Positions 26,936 to 34,574 of a stretch of 49,946 nucleotides of DNA are shown here, one piece after another. The translations under genes and the position numbers were made by a program. The stretch lies in NCBI GenBank assembly GCA_017617495.1, contig JAFZWD010000031.1:1-49946 (forward strand), in the 5' to 3' direction. The first letter of the stretch is position 1; each line of letters starts with the position of its first letter. The notes under the pieces are model-generated. The model was not told where the DNA came from, searched no databases, and worked only from the letters and a program-made list of their open reading frames with translations. The DNA comes from Bacteroidales bacterium (lineage in GTDB: Bacteria > Bacteroidota > Bacteroidia > Bacteroidales > UBA932).

Positions 26936-27097
26936 ATGAAACGTCCTTTATTCCTTTGTTTGGCAGTGCCCTTGATGGCCACTGTTTCTTGTGGGACTAT
27001 AGGTAACACTTCTACATTGTTGAGCACTTATTCCAGCGCCCAAGGTGTTGCAGGGTATCAGCATCAGTCAAATAATGTTTCAGTTTATAGGCATTAA
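26936..27097 (+). CDS. 53-residue putative lipoprotein
   Basis: Encodes MKRPLFLCLAVPLMATVSCG, a typical signal with a lipobox-like TVSC, and a 35-residue Ser/Thr/Gln-rich mature part (residues 20-53) ending in NNVSVYRH. It ends 2 bases before the 588-residue lipoprotein gene, so the two are almost surely one message. No family recognised. An in-frame ATG 10 codons earlier exists but would bury the signal sequence. Confidence 0.6.
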   Translation: MKRPLFLCLAVPLMATVSCGTIGNTSTLLSTYSSAQGVAGYQHQSNNVSVYRH

Positions 27098-27099
27098 CA

Positions 27100-28866
27100 A
27101 TGAAGAAGTCACTAACATATACATTTGGAATTATCTGGCTTCTTGTAAGCATAATGTTTTCCTCCTGCAAGAAAGAAGTGGTAGAGCCTAAATACAATAT
27201 TGAAGGTTATTATGTACTGGATGATGGCTCGAATCTTACAGACGAGTATATTCTTTTCAAAGACGCTACGCTTTCGGTATTCAAAGCCAGAGAGAAGATG
27301 GTCTTTATCGATGACGCGATATGGAATTACAAGTCGCAATTCTACATATTTGTTGAAAGTCGGTATTCTATCCATAAAGGCCTCTTACAGAGTGAGTTGG
27401 GGGCGGATATGCCGATACGGTTCGAAAACGGAGTTTTGAGATTAGGGACAAAGAGATACTCCGCTTGGTCCGGTCAAACTGAAAGAGCTTGCTACTCTAC
27501 AATCATAGTCAGACCTACAAAGGAAGCGTCGTATTCTGCACAATGGGACAGCATACCTTATTTCATCAGCAAACCTATAGGCTCAGGTCATCTGACCGCA
27601 GTGTCTAACGAGTCATGGCTGACTGTTGAAAATGTGAGTGATGACAGGATTATCGTTCGTCTTGACGAGAACAATTCAAGTCACAGTAGAGATTGTGCGC
27701 TTCTACTTAGCTACGATGGGGGGGCTACCACAATTTGTGAGGTGACTCAAAACTATCATCCTCTCACAGTTGAATTGAATAGAACTTCGCTGGTCCTTTA
27801 CAGGGGAACTTCGAACGTTACTGAGGCCTTGATAGCAATAGTCACCCCTTCTGATGCCATCAACTCTACAGTCTCATGGATTAGTTCCAACCCCTCTGTC
27901 GCGACAGTATCCAACTCCGGTGTTGTTACCGGAAAAGCCAAAGGGAAAGCAACCGTCACAGTTACGGCAAACGCAGGCAATGGCGCACAGGCTTCTTGCG
28001 ATGTTGAGGTAAAACAGTATGTTACGAGTATCGTACTCGACAAGACAACCCTGTCGCTTATGATTGGTGACGAGGCTTCGCTATCTGTCACAGATATCCT
28101 CCCACACGATGCTAATGATAAGGCCTATTTTTGGTCATCATCTGATAGTGAAATAGTTTCTATTGACAATAGCGGAAATGTGGTTGCGAAAGCGAAAGGT
28201 AAGGCCACTATCAATGCGATAGCAAATGACGGAAGCGAAGTGTTTGCTTCTTGTATTGTCCGGGTAAGGTATTATTCAGCTGTAGCTGGAGACGCCGTTG
28301 ACTTGAAGTTAAGTGTCAAGTGGGGTTCAATGAATCTTGGAGCAACTTCTTCATACGATCGTGGAGATTATTTCGCGTGGGGCGAGACCTCGCCTAAAGA
28401 TTTTTACTGGTGGACAACTTACGAGTTGTGCCATGGCTCTTCCTCAACCCTCACACGATACAATAACGACAGTACTTACGGTACTGTAGACAATAAGACG
28501 GAGTTCAAAGACTATGATTATGAAGATGATGCTGCCAGGCAGGCGCTCGGTGGTAAGTGGCGTATGCCCACAGATGCAGAATGGACGGAATTAAGAACAA
28601 AATGTACCTGGACTTGGATATACCAGAATGTGGGGTATGGTTATAAAGTTACAGGCACCAACGGAAACAGCATCTTCCTTCCTGCTGCTGGCAGCCTGCC
28701 CTACGACGGTCCCTTTAAAGTGGGATCCTCAGGTTACTACTGGTCTTCTTCCCTCCATACGAATTCCCGGCATGCGTGGAACGTTTTCTTCGAAAACGGT
28801 TATAAGAATAGTTCGTTAGAATCCCGTTGTACTGGGCATTCCATTCGTCCGGTCTCAGAATATTAG
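27100..28866 (+). CDS. Lipoprotein with BACON-like, two Big_2 and a FISUMP domain
   Basis: 588 residues. The lipoprotein leader ends SIMFSSC. Domains in order: an unassigned N-part (~25-145); a BACON-like sandwich (~147-222, with NESWLTVENV and CEVTQNYHPL); two bacterial Ig-like Big_2 domains (~222-305 and 306-390, each with SS(N/D)P/S..V..DNSG.V..KAKGKAT); and a C-terminal FISUMP domain (~398-588) with GKWRMPTDAEWTEL, YYWSSSL and SIRPVSEY. Such proteins are surface lipoproteins in Bacteroidota. FISUMP relates to the C-type-lectin-like DUF1566 folds, which are sometimes targets of diversity-generating retroelements. Codon usage is more AT-rich than in core genes nearby. Confidence 0.85.
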   Translation: MKKSLTYTFGIIWLLVSIMFSSCKKEVVEPKYNIEGYYVLDDGSNLTDEYILFKDATLSVFKAREKMVFIDDAIWNYKSQFYIFVESRYSIHKGLLQSELGADMPIRFENGVLRLGTKRYSAWSGQTERACYSTIIVRPTKEASYSAQWDSIPYFISKPIGSGHLTAVSNESWLTVENVSDDRIIVRLDENNSSHSRDCALLLSYDGGATTICEVTQNYHPLTVELNRTSLVLYRGTSNVTEALIAIVTPSDAINSTVSWISSNPSVATVSNSGVVTGKAKGKATVTVTANAGNGAQASCDVEVKQYVTSIVLDKTTLSLMIGDEASLSVTDILPHDANDKAYFWSSSDSEIVSIDNSGNVVAKAKGKATINAIANDGSEVFASCIVRVRYYSAVAGDAVDLKLSVKWGSMNLGATSSYDRGDYFAWGETSPKDFYWWTTYELCHGSSSTLTRYNNDSTYGTVDNKTEFKDYDYEDDAARQALGGKWRMPTDAEWTELRTKCTWTWIYQNVGYGYKVTGTNGNSIFLPAAGSLPYDGPFKVGSSGYYWSSSLHTNSRHAWNVFFENGYKNSSLESRCTGHSIRPVSEY

Positions 28867-28904
28867 GACGGCAAAGGATTTAACTCATTATCAACAAACT
28901 TACT

Positions 28905-29015
28905 ATGGATAACGGCAGTATTGCTGATTATAAAACTAAAGATAAAGATCAATTAACAATTCAATTAACCAAAATTCAAGTGTACTATGCAAAGAAAACA
29001 AGTAAAAATGTCTAA
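28905..29015 (+). CDS. Small ORF, 36 residues, overlapping the next gene
   Basis: Lys/Gln-rich 36-residue frame beginning MDNGSIADYKTKDKDQL and ending AKKTSKNV. Its stop TAA (29013-29015) lies 8 bp inside the next frame starting at ATG 29008, an arrangement that would couple translation. The repeated AAAGATAAAGAT / CAATTAACAATTCAATTAACC composition is low-complexity, so this may be fortuitous. Confidence 0.3.
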   Translation: MDNGSIADYKTKDKDQLTIQLTKIQVYYAKKTSKNV

Positions 29016-29280
29016 CAGAACCTATGAGTTCATTGGCCAGTTGGCAGTGGTACTATTTAGCCAAAACATCACTATTAGTTACTCAACGTTGATAAGAATC
29101 CTTGAAGATAACGGATATGAGACCTACGGAAGCGAAAGAGGCATGGCAAGTGGGATAGCGGCAGCATATCATGAGTGGGAAAGAGCCGAAAAGGAGATAA
29201 CCAGCATACCTACCACATGCTGTGCAATCGCCAATACATTTGTGAACAAGGATGGTTACCCTTCGTGGTTGGATTATTAG
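29008..29280 (+). CDS. Hypothetical 90-residue protein
   Basis: Taken from ATG 29008 (MSNRTYEFIGQLAVVLFSQ), which overlaps the stop of the 36-residue frame; an alternative ATG at 28987 adds 7 basic residues. The pattern TYEFI..LA..L, ILEDNGYETYGSERGMA, AAYHEWE and FVNKDG resembles small uncharacterised proteins I recall from Bacteroidales accessory regions. No function known. Followed 48 bases later by an acidic small protein; the two may form a unit. Confidence 0.6.
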   Translation: MSNRTYEFIGQLAVVLFSQNITISYSTLIRILEDNGYETYGSERGMASGIAAAYHEWERAEKEITSIPTTCCAIANTFVNKDGYPSWLDY

Positions 29281-29328
29281 TAGTCCTGCAGTGAAAGTTC
29301 TTAATAATAACTATTGCCCCATATAACT

Positions 29329-29595
29329 ATGAGCCCTGAACAACTGGAAAAGATGATAGCCCGATTGCAAAACTACGGGCCAAATTCAATTGTCGTAGGA
29401 GGACACCGATTTGAGGAAGGTGAAGGTGAGCGTTACGCATCGCAAATAGAAGATAACATCGAGTTTTATTTATCTGACATGTTTGATTCAGAGAAAAGTG
29501 TAATTGAGGATGTTAGTGAGGTGTTTGGGGAAGTTGATGATGCATCTTGGATGTTTGATGATGAAGAGAACGAGGAGCAAAATTCTATCTGGTAG
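29329..29595 (+). CDS. Hypothetical acidic 88-residue protein
   Basis: Starts MSPEQLEKMIARLQNYG at ATG 29329; the C-terminal half is very rich in Asp/Glu (DDEENEEQNS) and ends NSIW. The negative charge would fit an inhibitor or immunity protein of a basic partner, but nothing shows it. It is the last gene before element A copy 3, which supplies a terminator-like hairpin 48 bases after the stop. Confidence 0.55.
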   Translation: MSPEQLEKMIARLQNYGPNSIVVGGHRFEEGEGERYASQIEDNIEFYLSDMFDSEKSVIEDVSEVFGEVDDASWMFDDEENEEQNSIW

Positions 29596-29608
29596 CCAAT
29601 AGGGCGAG

Positions 29609-29712
29609 TGGCACCTAAGTGCCTTCTGCACAGGATATTAAGAAAACCTTCTATCCGGTTTTCGGGGTAGAAGGTTTTGCTTATTGATTGATAATCAACA
29701 GGTTGGCTGCCA
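29609..29712. repeat. Element A, copy 3 (104 bp)
   Basis: Ends TGGCACCTAA (29609-29618) and TTGGCTGCCA (29703-29712), imperfect inverted repeats. The inner stem is AAAACCTTCTA (29643-29653) with TAGAAGGTTTT (29668-29678), followed by GCTTATTGATTGATAATCA as in copy 2. Same strand and length class as copies 1 and 2. Followed at once by a B element. Confidence 0.8.
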
Positions 29713-29750
29713 CGGCGGGCAGATCGCCGATCGGGTCGGCAATGACGACG

Positions 29751-29960
29751 CGTGGCGGGGAGGCAGCGGCTGCGAGCGACCTTGAGCGAAAAGGTCCCCG
29801 GTGGGGCGCCAGCAAAATGGCCGTCTCGCGGTCCGCAGTATGTTTGACGACTGTTAAGCCGCGAAGCGGATTAAGAAGGAGGAGTTTGCGGCGAGGCCAT
29901 TTTGCCAGCCCCACCCTTTTTGCGAAGTCGGGAGCGAGTGGCCGCCTGCTCCCCGCCACG
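29751..29960. repeat. Element B, copy 2: nested inverted-repeat element
   Basis: Outer arms 29751-29770 and 29941-29960 pair at 17 of 20 positions (core CGTGGCGGGGAG). Inner arms 29800-29822 and 29895-29915 pair over GGTGGGG and CAAAATGGCC. Conserved blocks TTGAGCGAAAAGGTCCCC, GTCCGCAG, GTTAAGCC and CCCTTTTTGCGAAG appear in the same order as in the inverted copy at 24434-24645. It ends 5 bases before the stop of the minus-strand phosphorylase gene. The remaining stretch 29713-29750 shows nothing I can name. Confidence 0.7.
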
Positions 29961-29964
29961 GGGT

Positions 29965-30786
29965 TTACAGCCGGGCGATGAGCTGTTCAAAGATGCGGGT
30001 CATGCGCTTGGAGGCGGCGTCGGCCTGGCGGATGATTTCGTTTTCGTCGGTGACGTAGTCGTCGCCGGCCTCGTGGGCGACATCGGTGACAACGGACATT
30101 CCAAGGACCTTGAGGCCGCAGTGGCGGGCAACGATGACCTCGGGCGTGGTGCTCATGCCCACGGTATCGGCGCCTGCGAACTTGCAGAAGGCATACTCGG
30201 CGGGGGTTTCGTAGCAGGGCCCGGAGAGAGGCAGATAGATACCCTGTCTCAAAAAGATACCTTCCTCGGCGGCAATCGCCAGAGCCATCTCCCGAAGCTG
30301 CGAATCGTAGGCGACGGTCATATCGGGGAAGCGCGTACCGAACTCATCTGCATTGGGGCCAATCAGCGCGTTGGGCAGCATATTGATATGGTCGGTGATG
30401 AGCATCAGGTCGCCCACCTCCCAGTCCTGGCGGACGGTGCCGGCTGCGTTGGAAACGAAGAGATACTCAACTCCAAGCTTGGCCATAACCCGCACGGGGA
30501 GAACCACCGTCTGCATGGGGTAACCCTCGTAGAAGTGGTAGCGCCCCTGCATCGCGAGAACGCACTTTCCGCCAAGATTGCCGCAGATAAAATTGCCCTT
30601 GTGGCCCACCGCGCTGGCCTTGGGGAAGCCCGGCACCGACACGTACGGGACGGTCACCGCATCCGCAATCTTGTCGGCCAGCGTGCCGAGCCCGCTGCCA
30701 AGGATAATGCCGGCAACAGGCTTGCGGCCGTCCAGCTTCGAGGCAAGGAACGCAGCCGCCTCGTTGATAATGGCGGAATTATCCAT
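29965..30786 (-). CDS. Purine nucleoside phosphorylase, paralogue 1 (Asp variant)
   Basis: A 273-residue trimeric-type phosphorylase from ATG 30786 (MDNSAIINEAAAF). Motifs: GSGLGTLAD, HKGNFICG, MQGRYHFYEGYPM, NAAGTVRQDW, GPCYETPAE, GMSTTPEVIVARH. At the position of human PNP Asn243 it has Asp235 (MSVVTDVA), while the sister gene upstream has Asn. That Asn to Asp change is known in human PNP to shift preference to adenosine (6-aminopurines). The stop lies 5 bases beyond element B copy 2. Last gene of the operon. Confidence 0.9.
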   Translation of the reverse strand: MDNSAIINEAAAFLASKLDGRKPVAGIILGSGLGTLADKIADAVTVPYVSVPGFPKASAVGHKGNFICGNLGGKCVLAMQGRYHFYEGYPMQTVVLPVRVMAKLGVEYLFVSNAAGTVRQDWEVGDLMLITDHINMLPNALIGPNADEFGTRFPDMTVAYDSQLREMALAIAAEEGIFLRQGIYLPLSGPCYETPAEYAFCKFAGADTVGMSTTPEVIVARHCGLKVLGMSVVTDVAHEAGDDYVTDENEIIRQADAASKRMTRIFEQLIARL

Positions 30787-30787
30787 C

Positions 30788-31615
30788 CTAGAGGCTGGCA
30801 ATCAGTTTGGTAAACAGCGGAATCATGCGTTTGGTGGCGGCATTGGCCTGCATCACCACATCCTCGCCGTCGTTGAAATTGCGCTCGACGTTCTGGGTAT
30901 TGCAGACGTTGGTAACCACCGACATTCCGAACACGCGGATGCCGCAGTGGCGGGCCACAATAACCTCTGGAACGGTGGACATTCCCACCAGGTCGGCGCC
31001 TGCCGCACGGAAGAAACGCACCTCGGCGGGAGTCTCGTACGAAGGACCTGAGCCGCCGAAATAAATGCCCTGATGCAGCTTGATTCCCATGCCGGCGGCA
31101 ATCTCGAGAGCCTTCTTCTGAAGCTCCAGGTCGTATGCGCAGGTCATATCCGGGAAGCGCGCACCGAAATCGTCCATATTGGGGCCGATAAGCGGGTTGG
31201 GCATAAAGTTGATATGGTCCTTGATGATGATGGTATCACCCACCTTGTACTCGGGATTCAGGGCCCCGGCTGCATTGGAAACCAGCAGGAACTTGACTCC
31301 GAGCTTGCACATCACGCGAACGGGCAGGGTGAGGGTGGTCATGTCGTAGCCCTCGTAATAGTGGAAACGTCCCTGCATTGCGAGCACGCACTTGCCACCC
31401 AGGAATCCGCAGATGAAATTGCCCTTGTGCCCGATAACGGTAGATACCGGGAAGCAGGGAATCTGCGTATAGGGGATGGTGATGCGGTCTTCTATGATTT
31501 CGGCCAGCTCGCCAAGTCCGCTGCCAAGGATGATGGCGGCGACGGGCTTGCGTCCCTCGAGCTTGCTCTCGATGAACTCTGCTGCCGTGTTGATTTTAAC
31601 GATTCTTTCGTCCAT
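30788..31615 (-). CDS. Purine nucleoside phosphorylase, paralogue 2 (Asn variant)
   Basis: A 275-residue phosphorylase with GSGLGELAE, HKGNFICGFLGG, MQGRFHYYEGYDM, NAAGALNPEYKVG, GPSYETPAE, GMSTVPEVIVARH and VVTNVCN. Asn236 and Glu in SYET match the guanine/hypoxanthine-type specificity pocket of trimeric PNPs (known). It cleaves inosine and guanosine with phosphate. One base separates its stop from the ATG of the downstream paralogue, and 19 bases separate it from the deaminase gene, so a tandem duplication within an operon. Confidence 0.92.
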   Translation of the reverse strand: MDERIVKINTAAEFIESKLEGRKPVAAIILGSGLGELAEIIEDRITIPYTQIPCFPVSTVIGHKGNFICGFLGGKCVLAMQGRFHYYEGYDMTTLTLPVRVMCKLGVKFLLVSNAAGALNPEYKVGDTIIIKDHINFMPNPLIGPNMDDFGARFPDMTCAYDLELQKKALEIAAGMGIKLHQGIYFGGSGPSYETPAEVRFFRAAGADLVGMSTVPEVIVARHCGIRVFGMSVVTNVCNTQNVERNFNDGEDVVMQANAATKRMIPLFTKLIASL

Positions 31616-31634
31616 AATATTAAGTTTCAGTGTT

Positions 31635-32915
31635 TTAACATTTTATCTTTTCGAGAGCGCATTGCGCTTCGTGAAGTATCTCGCGTTCGCCCGGAATCTC
31701 GCGGCGGCGCATTACGAACTTGCCTCCGGCGATAACCGAGTCGATGCAGTCGGAGTGGGCCGAATAAACCAGGTTGGCCAGGAAGGGGCCGGGGGAGAGG
31801 AAGTAAGTGCTGTCGGTTTCCACAATGGAGATGTCCGCGAGGGCGCCCTCCTCGAGCCTGCCCGAATCCAGCCGCAGCGCCCGGGCGCCGTTGATGGTGG
31901 CCATATCCAGCAGCTCCGGCAGGGGGAGTGCCTTGGGATCGTTGCGCCAGGCCTTCTGGAAGAGGGCGGTAGTCTTCATCGCCTCGAGAATGTCGAGGTT
32001 GTTGGAAGATGCGCAACCGTCCGTGCCAATGCATACGTTCACCCCGGCGTCGCGCAGCTCATTGTAGAGGAAGCGATAGCCGGAAGAAAGCTTGGTGTTG
32101 GAGTTGATATTGTGGATGCAGTGCACGCCGTATTTGGCGAGAAGCTCGATGTCGTGCTCGGTGAGCCAGAGGCAGTGGGCTGCGAGCAGATTGGGGCCCA
32201 GGACGCCGAGCGTTTCCAGATATTCCACCGGGGTGAGACCTCCGTGGGCGGCCTTGCAGTCCTCCACTTCGCGTACGCTTTCGCAGAGATGGATGTGCAG
32301 GGGAATATCGTGCTTGCGTGCGAACTCGCCGGCCCATATCATCATCGGCTCGCTCACGGAATAGATGGCGTGGAAGGCCAGCTCGTAGATGGCTCCCTCG
32401 GTATTCCAGAGGTCGCGAACCTCCTCGTACTTGCGGATGCACTGGTCCATCTGGCGCTTCGCTTCTTCAGGGTCGTTGCGGTCCATAATGTCATAGCCCA
32501 CCGCAGGGCGGATGCCCATCTCGGCGGCAGCCTTCTGGCAGGACTCGAAGAACCAGTACTGGTCGTTGAAGGTGGTGGTGCCGGTGCGGATCATCTCGAT
32601 GCAGGCCACCTTGACGGCCCAGTAGACGTACTCGTGGTCGAAATTGGCCTCGATTTTCCAGATCTTGTCCAGCCAGTCCTGCAGCACCATGTCCTCGCCG
32701 ATGCCGCGCATGAGCGACATCCCCGCGTGGGTGTGCATGTTCACGAATCCCGGAATGGCAACCTTGCCGCTGCAGTCCATCACCTCCACATCGCCGGCCA
32801 GGTCCCAGTCTTCGCAGGAACCGGCGGGCTGTATCTTAAGGATACGGCCTCCGCCGATGAGCATATCCTTACGCTCATCGCGGACGGTGATGTCTTTGAG
32901 GAGAATCGAACCCAT
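31635..32915 (-). CDS. Amidohydrolase, MtaD-like adenosine/S-adenosylhomocysteine deaminase
   Basis: 426 residues. Metal-dependent amidohydrolase with HTHAGMSLMRG (His61, His63), HIHLCES, AAHCLWLT and GTDGCASSNNLD, the signatures of the 5-methylthioadenosine/SAH deaminase (MtaD/TrzN-like) group, which deaminate adenosine derivatives to inosine derivatives. The product feeds the phosphorylases encoded next. Membership in the wider cytosine/guanine deaminase group cannot be excluded. Its ATG is 9 bases after the PUR-domain gene. Confidence 0.88.
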   Translation of the reverse strand: MGSILLKDITVRDERKDMLIGGGRILKIQPAGSCEDWDLAGDVEVMDCSGKVAIPGFVNMHTHAGMSLMRGIGEDMVLQDWLDKIWKIEANFDHEYVYWAVKVACIEMIRTGTTTFNDQYWFFESCQKAAAEMGIRPAVGYDIMDRNDPEEAKRQMDQCIRKYEEVRDLWNTEGAIYELAFHAIYSVSEPMMIWAGEFARKHDIPLHIHLCESVREVEDCKAAHGGLTPVEYLETLGVLGPNLLAAHCLWLTEHDIELLAKYGVHCIHNINSNTKLSSGYRFLYNELRDAGVNVCIGTDGCASSNNLDILEAMKTTALFQKAWRNDPKALPLPELLDMATINGARALRLDSGRLEEGALADISIVETDSTYFLSPGPFLANLVYSAHSDCIDSVIAGGKFVMRRREIPGEREILHEAQCALEKIKC

Positions 32916-32924
32916 CGCCGGGCG

Positions 32925-33236
32925 CTAAAACTCGTCGGCGGGCGTTTCGGTTTCGGGCCTCTCGGGGATTTCCCCGTTGAAGCATTTGGTACGGATGTAC
33001 TCTATCACGGAATCCAGGCCCTCCTTGAACTTTGCAAAATCCTCTTTGTAGAGAAATATCTTATGCTTGTCGTAGGTGAAGCTGCCGTCGGGGTTGTTGC
33101 GGCGTTTGCTCTCCGTAATCGTCAGATAGAAATCGTTTCCGCCCTTGGTAGATTTCACATCGAAGAAATAGGTGCGTTTGCCGGCCCTTACAGGGTTGGA
33201 GTAAACGTCCTCTGAATTTCTGTCTTCGTTAAACAT
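32925..33236 (-). CDS. PUR-domain (DUF3276) nucleic-acid-binding protein
   Basis: A 103-residue protein from ATG 33236 (MFNEDRNSEDVYSNPVRAGKR). RTYFFDVKSTKGGNDFYLTITESK and KHKIFLYKEDFAKF match the PUR-alpha repeat fold of the DUF3276 family, common in Bacteroidota, which binds single-stranded DNA or RNA. It heads the purine operon on the minus strand. A longer frame adds three residues only. Confidence 0.9.
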   Translation of the reverse strand: MFNEDRNSEDVYSNPVRAGKRTYFFDVKSTKGGNDFYLTITESKRRNNPDGSFTYDKHKIFLYKEDFAKFKEGLDSVIEYIRTKCFNGEIPERPETETPADEF

Positions 33237-33257
33237 AATTTTCAATTATAATTTCTG

Positions 33258-33295
33258 CAAAAATATAATTTTTTGCGGATTAGGTGCTATATTTG
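33258..33295. promoter_or_regulatory. Divergent promoters for the purine operon (-) and nusB operon (+)
   Basis: TATTTTTG on the minus strand (33265-33258) and TATATTTG on the plus strand (33288-33295), both matching the -7 consensus, inside the 79-base intergenic gap. AT-rich surroundings. Confidence 0.65.
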
Positions 33296-33315
33296 CGTAA
33301 AATTGTTTGAAAAAG

Positions 33316-34227
33316 ATGCTTAACCGCAGAATTCTCCGTATCAAAGCCTTCAAGGCTGTGTACAGCCTGGCGGAAAATCCCGGAACCGATGCAAAGGACA
33401 TTCTGTCCCAGCTCGACCGTTCGTGCGAAGCAGCGAGGGACCTCTACCTCTTCCTTCTCGGAATCATAGTTCCCCTCACCGGCGAAGCCGCTGCAAGAAT
33501 CGAGGCCGCCAAAGGCAAATTCAACCCCAGCGAAGAAGAACTCAATCCCAATATGAAATTCGTCGAGAACCGCCTGGCCGCGGTTCTGGCGGAGGATCCC
33601 GACTTCCAGAAGATCAGCTCCAAGAAGAAACTCTCCTGGGACCAGTGCGACGTGCTGCTTCGCCACCTGTACGACAATATCCGCAGCAGGGACTACTACA
33701 AGGCATACATGGAGTCCGGCAAGAGCTCGCTGCGCGAGGACGCAAAGCTCTGGTCGGATATCTTCGCCAACGAATTCGAGGACAACGAAGAGCTCGCGCC
33801 CATCCTGGAGGACCTCTCCATCTGGTGGAACGACGACCTCGAGTATGCGCTCAACTGGTGCTGCCGCACCTGCGACAGCCTCGGGGCTGGGGAGCCCTGG
33901 ACGCTTCTGCCCCTCTACATGAACGAGCTCACCGGCAAGGGCGACAGCGACCGCGAGTTCATCCGCAAGACGGTGCGCACCGCATGCGCCCGATTCGACG
34001 ACTACTGCGAAAAGGTCGCCTCCATCTCCAGCAAATGGGAACTCGGGCGCATCTGCGTCACCGACCTCGCTCTCATAGTCTGCGGCATGGCCGAAGCGGC
34101 TTCCTTCCCGGAGATTCCGGTTAAGGTGGTCATCAACGAATACGTGGAAATCTCCAAGTACTACAGCACTCCGGAGAGCCGCGCTTTCGTCAATGGAATT
34201 CTTGATAAACTATTAAATAACAAATAA
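33316..34227 (+). CDS. nusB: Transcription antitermination factor NusB (long form)
   Basis: 303 residues from ATG 33316 (MLNRRILRIKAFKAVYSL). The N-terminal helix and the C-terminal half, with AHxxxFD-like KTVRTACARFDDYCEKVASISSKWELGRICVTD and IPVKVVINEYVEISKYYSTPESRAFVNGILDKL, match NusB. Bacteroidota NusB proteins are about twice the length of the E. coli protein (known), here by a central insertion. It binds boxA RNA with NusE for rRNA antitermination. First gene of a conserved operon with yajC, ybbR, coaE and DUF5606. Confidence 0.93.
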   Translation: MLNRRILRIKAFKAVYSLAENPGTDAKDILSQLDRSCEAARDLYLFLLGIIVPLTGEAAARIEAAKGKFNPSEEELNPNMKFVENRLAAVLAEDPDFQKISSKKKLSWDQCDVLLRHLYDNIRSRDYYKAYMESGKSSLREDAKLWSDIFANEFEDNEELAPILEDLSIWWNDDLEYALNWCCRTCDSLGAGEPWTLLPLYMNELTGKGDSDREFIRKTVRTACARFDDYCEKVASISSKWELGRICVTDLALIVCGMAEAASFPEIPVKVVINEYVEISKYYSTPESRAFVNGILDKLLNNK

Positions 34228-34229
34228 TT

Positions 34230-34574
34230 ATGACAACACTCTACATTCTTTTGCAAGCGGCGGGGGCCGGCCAGCAGGGCGGCGGCGCAAGCTTCTGGAT
34301 TATGATTATCGCCCTCTTCTTCGTGATGTGGCTCTTTATGATCCGTCCCCAGCGCAAACAGCAGAAAGAACTCGAAAAGTTCCGTAACGAGCTCAAGAAA
34401 GGCGACAAGGTAATTACCGCAGGCGGTATCTACGGCACTATAGCGGAAGTTAACGATCGCACTGTCCTGCTCAAGGTCGACGGCGAGGTCAAGCTTCGCG
34501 TGGACAAGGGCTCCATCGTTCGCGATTCGAGCGACGTGCAGACCGAGCAGCAGAAAGACGGCTACAGCAAATAG
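34230..34574 (+). CDS. yajC: Preprotein translocase subunit YajC
   Basis: 114 residues: one membrane helix (about residues 20-38, IMIIALFFVMWLFMIRPQRK), then KGDKVITAGGIYGTIAEV and a charged tail. Standard YajC, an accessory component of SecDF-YajC. It starts 2 bases after nusB and its stop overlaps the GTG start of the next gene by one base. Confidence 0.95.
   Translation: MTTLYILLQAAGAGQQGGGASFWIMIIALFFVMWLFMIRPQRKQQKELEKFRNELKKGDKVITAGGIYGTIAEVNDRTVLLKVDGEVKLRVDKGSIVRDSSDVQTEQQKDGYSK

Noticed and set aside
27100..28866. A complete diversity-generating retroelement
   Set aside because: No reverse transcriptase, accessory Avd gene or template repeat is visible in the window.
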